Assembly: GCA_945865535.1 (NCBI GenBank)
Contig: CAMBDW010000005.1
Span: forward strand, 48,439 to 112,438
Length of the DNA stretch: 64,000 nt
Reading direction: 5' to 3'
Source: Chryseobacterium gleum
Lineage (GTDB): Bacteria > Bacteroidota > Bacteroidia > Flavobacteriales > BACL11
Part shown: piece by piece, positions 61,333-64,000 of the stretch
How positions within the stretch are numbered: position 1 is the stretch's first letter
Layout of the letters: each line of letters starts with the position of its first letter
Notes under the pieces: generated by a model
Databases searched by the model: none
The model's input: only the letters and a program-made list of their open reading frames with translations
What the model was told of the DNA's origin: nothing
Program-made: the position numbers and the translations under genes

Positions 61333-62578
61333 ATTTTCTTTTTACAAACCAAATTCCATCATAAGAAACGCTTAATCCTAATCTTACGAATTGTTCTTTA
61401 ATTAAATTATCATCTGTAGTTCCTCTCTGCCCTAGAGTACATGAAAAATCGTATTTTGTTCCTGATTTTTTTACAGGTATTCCAAAACCAAAACTTACGC
61501 TCATTTCCTTAAGCTGATTGTTTTCAAATTGCAAAGGAGTATTGCTATAGGAAGCTCCAATTCTGTAATCCATTCTTTTATAATACTTAGTAATCGAATT
61601 ATATTCAGGAGTGTACTGCATGCCTCCACAAATTGTCATGCTATTAGCTAAATTATCTGATTCGTCAAACATAGTATAGTCAGCCCAATTTTGCATGCTA
61701 TAATCAGCTACAAAAAGCCATTTCTTATTTTTATTATAGGATATACCCGTACTGATGTATTGTGGCAAAATGACATCTCCCCACTGGCTAGAATTTACAA
61801 AAGTATCTTTTGGAACTTCAAAAACTCCTGAAAATTTAAAAGACTCAACTAGTTCGGTTTTTTTAGCTCTTATTGAAGAATTATTGTTAGCTGTGAATCC
61901 AATTGAGAATTCATTATTTACATTAACTGCTTTTTTATACAAAAGCCCCAACTCATAGTAATATCCTTTTAAATTAATCTTACTATTTGAACGACTGTTA
62001 AAAAAAGTCTCGTCATCATAAACTAATTGCTTTCTTCTATTAAGCCCTCCAAACAAATAAGAAGCATTTATACCAACTGAGAAACCATTAAAAGGTTCAT
62101 ATGCTCCTCCAAAATAAATTTTACTCAATCCTCCATCGCCATAATAATTCATATCAGCATTAGATTCTATATTACGAACATTAATCTCATAACCCGTACT
62201 ACTAAAAGGAATCATCCCAATACTTGCTCCAAGTTTTCTAGATAAGGGAAAGCCTAAAATCAAATGACTAAATGCATTATTATTTACTATTTGCTCAGCA
62301 GTTGCATTCTGCATTTTTGTAGTTTGATGCCAACCTCCTGTAGCTAATAAAAACGAATTCGGAGCAAAAGAGCTATAGCTAGCAGGATTGCTAGGATTTA
62401 CACTTTTTGGATTACTTAATGCTGTAGAGGCTCCTCCAAAAGCATTGAACTCTGGAAGAATATTTTGTTGCAACTCTCCTAGCCCAAAACGAGAATAAGG
62501 AGAACTTGTAGATATCTGCGCCTCCAACTGGCTTATAAAACCAAAGATTACAACTGTTATACCAACTATTTTATTCAT
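61325..62578 (-). CDS. Outer membrane beta-barrel protein, uncharacterised
   Basis: A signal peptide (MNKIVGITVVIFGFISQLEAQ) is followed by STSSPYSRFGLGEL and alternating polar/hydrophobic strands with many Gly and aromatic residues, for example VGINASYLFGGLNRRK and MDYRIGASYSNTPLQFEN. The total of 417 residues and the SPYSRFGLGEL opening match a family of Bacteroidota outer membrane proteins of unknown role, distantly similar to FadL-like barrels. The gene overlaps the coaX stop by 8 bp and the TPR gene start by 8 bp. Confidence 0.75.
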   Translation of the reverse strand: MNKIVGITVVIFGFISQLEAQISTSSPYSRFGLGELQQNILPEFNAFGGASTALSNPKSVNPSNPASYSSFAPNSFLLATGGWHQTTKMQNATAEQIVNNNAFSHLILGFPLSRKLGASIGMIPFSSTGYEINVRNIESNADMNYYGDGGLSKIYFGGAYEPFNGFSVGINASYLFGGLNRRKQLVYDDETFFNSRSNSKINLKGYYYELGLLYKKAVNVNNEFSIGFTANNNSSIRAKKTELVESFKFSGVFEVPKDTFVNSSQWGDVILPQYISTGISYNKNKKWLFVADYSMQNWADYTMFDESDNLANSMTICGGMQYTPEYNSITKYYKRMDYRIGASYSNTPLQFENNQLKEMSVSFGFGIPVKKSGTKYDFSCTLGQRGTTDDNLIKEQFVRLGLSVSYDGIWFVKRKYD

Positions 62579-63287
62579 TAAAATCTAATATTTCATTTAA
62601 ACCAATCAAAACTAAATTTGGGTTTGCAAATATGCTATTTTTTAATTCCTTTTCAAAGAAAAAACAATCCCCTCCAGTTACTACTGCAAGGGCATCCGGT
62701 TTTTCCAATCTGTACTCTGATATTATTGATCTCACCTCAGCCAAAATACCCTGCTGAACCCCTGAGGAAATAGAAGAATTTGTATCATCACCAATAAAAG
62801 GAGTGGTTTTTCCTTTTTTAACTAACGGCAACTTATTGGTAAAAGTATGTAAAGCTTTATATCGCATTTCAATGCCAGGAGAAATTCTACCTCCAATATA
62901 TTCTCCTTTTTTACTTAAAAAATCGATTGTTAAACACGTTCCTGCATCAAACACTATAATATCTTTTTTATGATATAAAAAATTCGCTCCAACTACTGCG
63001 GCTAATCTATCTTTGCCTAATGTATTAGGAGTTTTATAATGATTCTTAATTGGAACTGGGGTATTTTCAGATAAAACAATTGCTTTATAATAATCTGCAA
63101 TACTTGATATTTCGGAGTTAATTTCTTTAACTGATGAAATAATAGTAGCCGAAATCTCTTTATTAGCAACAAACTTCTGAATATTTTTAAGATTACACTT
63201 ATTAATAGCTGCTGTTGCAAATACATTTTTAGCTTCAAAAAGAGCAAGTTTAGTGCTCGTATTTCCTATATCAATTGCAAGTTTCAA
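62571..63287 (-). CDS. coaX: Type III pantothenate kinase
   Basis: CoaX phosphorylates pantothenate in coenzyme A synthesis. The ASKHA fold is shown by the phosphate-1 loop AIDIGNTSTKLALFE at the N-terminus, the substrate motif LGKDRLAAVVG, the central FDAGTCLTIDF and GGRISPGIEMR, and VVTGGD near the end. I start at TTG 63287 (238 residues), because the TACTTTTG box at 63305-63312 lies downstream of the only upstream ATG (63323) and family members begin right at the IDIGNT strand. It opens the coaX-OMP-TPR-lptC-corC-ppiD run. Confidence 0.9.
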   Translation of the reverse strand: MKLAIDIGNTSTKLALFEAKNVFATAAINKCNLKNIQKFVANKEISATIISSVKEINSEISSIADYYKAIVLSENTPVPIKNHYKTPNTLGKDRLAAVVGANFLYHKKDIIVFDAGTCLTIDFLSKKGEYIGGRISPGIEMRYKALHTFTNKLPLVKKGKTTPFIGDDTNSSISSGVQQGILAEVRSIISEYRLEKPDALAVVTGGDCFFFEKELKNSIFANPNLVLIGLNEILDFNE

Positions 63288-63304
63288 AAAATGTATTTTT
63301 TTTT

Positions 63305-63312
63305 CAAAAGTA
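63305..63312 (-). promoter_or_regulatory. -7 promoter element of coaX
   Basis: The minus strand reads TACTTTTG, 17 nt before the TTG chosen as the coaX start. Confidence 0.5.
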
Positions 63313-63372
63313 TAAAAATACATTCCGATATGATGATTTACATAAAATATTCCTTTAAATTAAAAAAAAAAT

Positions 63373-63380
63373 TAAATTTG
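63373..63380 (+). promoter_or_regulatory. -7 promoter element of tRNA-Phe
   Basis: TAAATTTG matches TAnnTTTG and lies 15 nt before the first base of the tRNA. Confidence 0.6.
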
Positions 63381-63395
63381 CAACCCAATTAAGTT

Positions 63396-63468
63396 GGTGC
63401 TATAGCTCAGTTGGTAGAGCAATGGACTGAAAATCCATGTGTCCCTAGTTCGAATCTTGGTAGCACCA
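63396..63468 (+). tRNA. tRNA-Phe (anticodon GAA)
   Basis: The cloverleaf is complete: acceptor GGTGCTA with TAGCACC, D arm GCTC-AGTTGGTA-GAGC, anticodon stem ATGGA/TCCAT around loop CTGAAAA (anticodon GAA), variable loop GTGTC and T arm with loop TTCGAAT. The discriminator is A and the CCA end is not encoded. In the T stem CCTAG faces CTTGG, which leaves a U-U mismatch at positions 51-63. All other stems pair perfectly. Confidence 0.96.
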
Positions 63469-63474
63469 CTTTTT

Positions 63475-63509
63475 ACTTAAAAACCCACTCATTGAGTGGG
63501 TTTTTAAGT
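63475..63509 (+). terminator. Strong terminator after tRNA-Phe
   Basis: ACTTAAAAACCCACTC (63475-63490) and its exact reverse complement (63494-63509) form a 16-bp perfect stem with loop ATT. The U run lies within the 3' arm. It begins 6 nt after the tRNA. Confidence 0.85.
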
Positions 63510-63616
63510 ATTCAACGATTATTTTTTCTATAACTATTATTAGCAGTCCACTTCATGAGACAAGTTATGTCTTCAAAAATAATCTGCAGCTCTATCAAAG
63601 TCAGCACCATTTAATG

Positions 63617-63624
63617 TATATTTG
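63617..63624 (+). promoter_or_regulatory. -7-like promoter element of the right-edge transcript
   Basis: TATATTTG matches TAnnTTTG. About 310 bp downstream there is a strong terminator, but no intact gene lies between. Confidence 0.35.
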
Positions 63625-63744
63625 CTAAGCACAATAAAACTAGGTCTATAGAACAGAATAAGATGCTTTTAAGTAAGTTTATAGCGTTTATAAGTAAGTT
63701 AGAAACAATTATAAAACCAACAATATGACAAACATTGGTTGTAA

Positions 63745-63909
63745 GACAATATTCAAAGCAAGAAATTCACTTTTGGTACTTCTGACACTGCAATTATCAA
63801 TTTAACCAAAGCAATTAATGCAAATGCTTCCTATAAAACTGAAGCTGTTACAGATTTAGAATTTGTTAACTTAAGAACTAACGAATCATTTATAGCATTA
63901 ACAAAATAA
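63745..63909 (+). pseudogene. Gene fragment near the right edge, unknown
   Basis: A frame without a start codon runs from a TAA at 63742 to TAA at 63907. It reads KKFTFGTSDTAIINLTKA, then ASYKTEAVTDLEFVNLRT and NESFIALTK. The composition looks like real protein sequence, and the frame ends 23 bp before a strong terminator. An ATG at 63725 opens another frame for only 26 codons (ending in a stop at 63803). I interpret it as the 3' end of a decayed gene. The rest of 63510-64000 holds a promoter-like box, a repeated AGTAAGTT word near 63671-63700 and no other gene that I can see. Confidence 0.35.
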
Positions 63910-63932
63910 TAATCTCAAATATACAAACTATT

Positions 63933-63962
63933 AATAGCTCCTTTTGGAGCTATTTTTTTTTG
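63933..63962 (+). terminator. Rho-independent terminator near the right edge
   Basis: AATAGCTCC (63933-63941) and GGAGCTATT (63946-63954) form a perfect 9-bp stem with a TTTT loop, followed by a run of T. Confidence 0.8.
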
Positions 63963-64000
63963 TCTTATGGAACAAAAAAGACTGTAGAATTTGAAGCAAC

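Noticed and set aside
63288..63323. CoaX start at ATG 63323
   Set aside because: The ATG lies upstream of the TACTTTTG box, and the family begins directly at the IDIGNT strand, reached from TTG 63287.
1..64000. Defence islands, prophage, transposase or integrase genes
   Set aside because: I looked for the typical motifs and gene neighbourhoods on both strands and saw none. The only island-like stretch is 26.7-29.6 kb, which has no mobility gene.

Overview
The window is AT-rich chromosomal DNA from a member of the Bacteroidota, most likely the Flavobacteriia. The evidence is the gliding/type IX secretion genes gldD and gldE, a secreted M43 metalloprotease with a C-terminal type IX sorting tail, flavobacterial gene orders (purH-mreBCD-mrdA-rodA; coaX-OMP-TPR-lptC-corC-ppiD; ssb-gldE-gldD; recQ divergent from kpsF-tatC-lptB), the absence of purine-rich Shine-Dalgarno boxes, and many copies of the Bacteroidota -7 promoter element TAnnTTTG placed just upstream of genes. 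The window is almost entirely single-copy housekeeping genes. I see no insertion sequence, prophage, CRISPR array or integrase.

Layout. 0-9 kb: the 5' part of lnt, then pssA, purS, lptB-tatC-kpsF (envelope biogenesis and Kdo supply), recQ, a flavin reductase, an M20 amidohydrolase and a glyoxalase-II-like hydrolase. 9-20 kb: MFS-DUF4286-TPR-serS, rplU-rpmA, the secreted protease, then a minus-strand run mutY-ssb-gldE-gldD-EamA. 20-26.7 kb: an HU-like protein, a 29-residue basic peptide, RNase G, an MFS exporter, recX, prfB, a small membrane peptide and fumC.

26.7-29.6 kb is the only clearly accessory and decaying stretch. It holds a lysine/alanine-rich exported protein with 33-bp tandem repeats, a Cys-repeat lipoprotein gene cut by an in-frame TGA, a frameshifted gene remnant and a decayed outer-membrane-protein-like tail. 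29.6-38.4 kb: GDP-mannose pyrophosphorylase, the iron-uptake operon feoA-feoB-sprT with a small lipoprotein gene and a palindromic operator in front, then mlaE-mlaF-rsmA-mgtE-2-hydroxyacid dehydrogenase on the plus strand. 38.4-44.3 kb: a 592-residue protein of unknown function and a coupled carotenoid cluster (phytoene desaturase CrtI, CruF-like hydratase, fused CrtYcd-type lycopene cyclase) behind an aspartate kinase. 44.4-56 kb: PPi-dependent phosphofructokinase, mfd, purH and the elongasome operon mreB-mreC-mreD-mrdA-rodA. 56-63.3 kb: the minus-strand envelope block coaX-OMP-TPR-lptC-corC-ppiD. 63.4-64 kb: tRNA-Phe with a strong terminator, then a promoter-to-terminator unit that contains only a gene fragment.

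Themes. Much of the content builds or services the envelope: lipoprotein acylation, phospholipid head groups, LPS export, retrograde lipid transport, Tat export, cell-wall elongation and periplasmic folding. Several genes (pssA, recX, prfB, feoA and the MFS gene next to recX) have the -7 box only 3-5 nt before the start codon, which predicts leaderless transcripts. I did not find an obvious new defence or mobile system. The best candidates for a second look are the Cys-repeat/KAED locus, the feoA control region with its small lipoprotein, the 592-residue protein, the 29-residue basic peptide and the leaderless promoter architecture.
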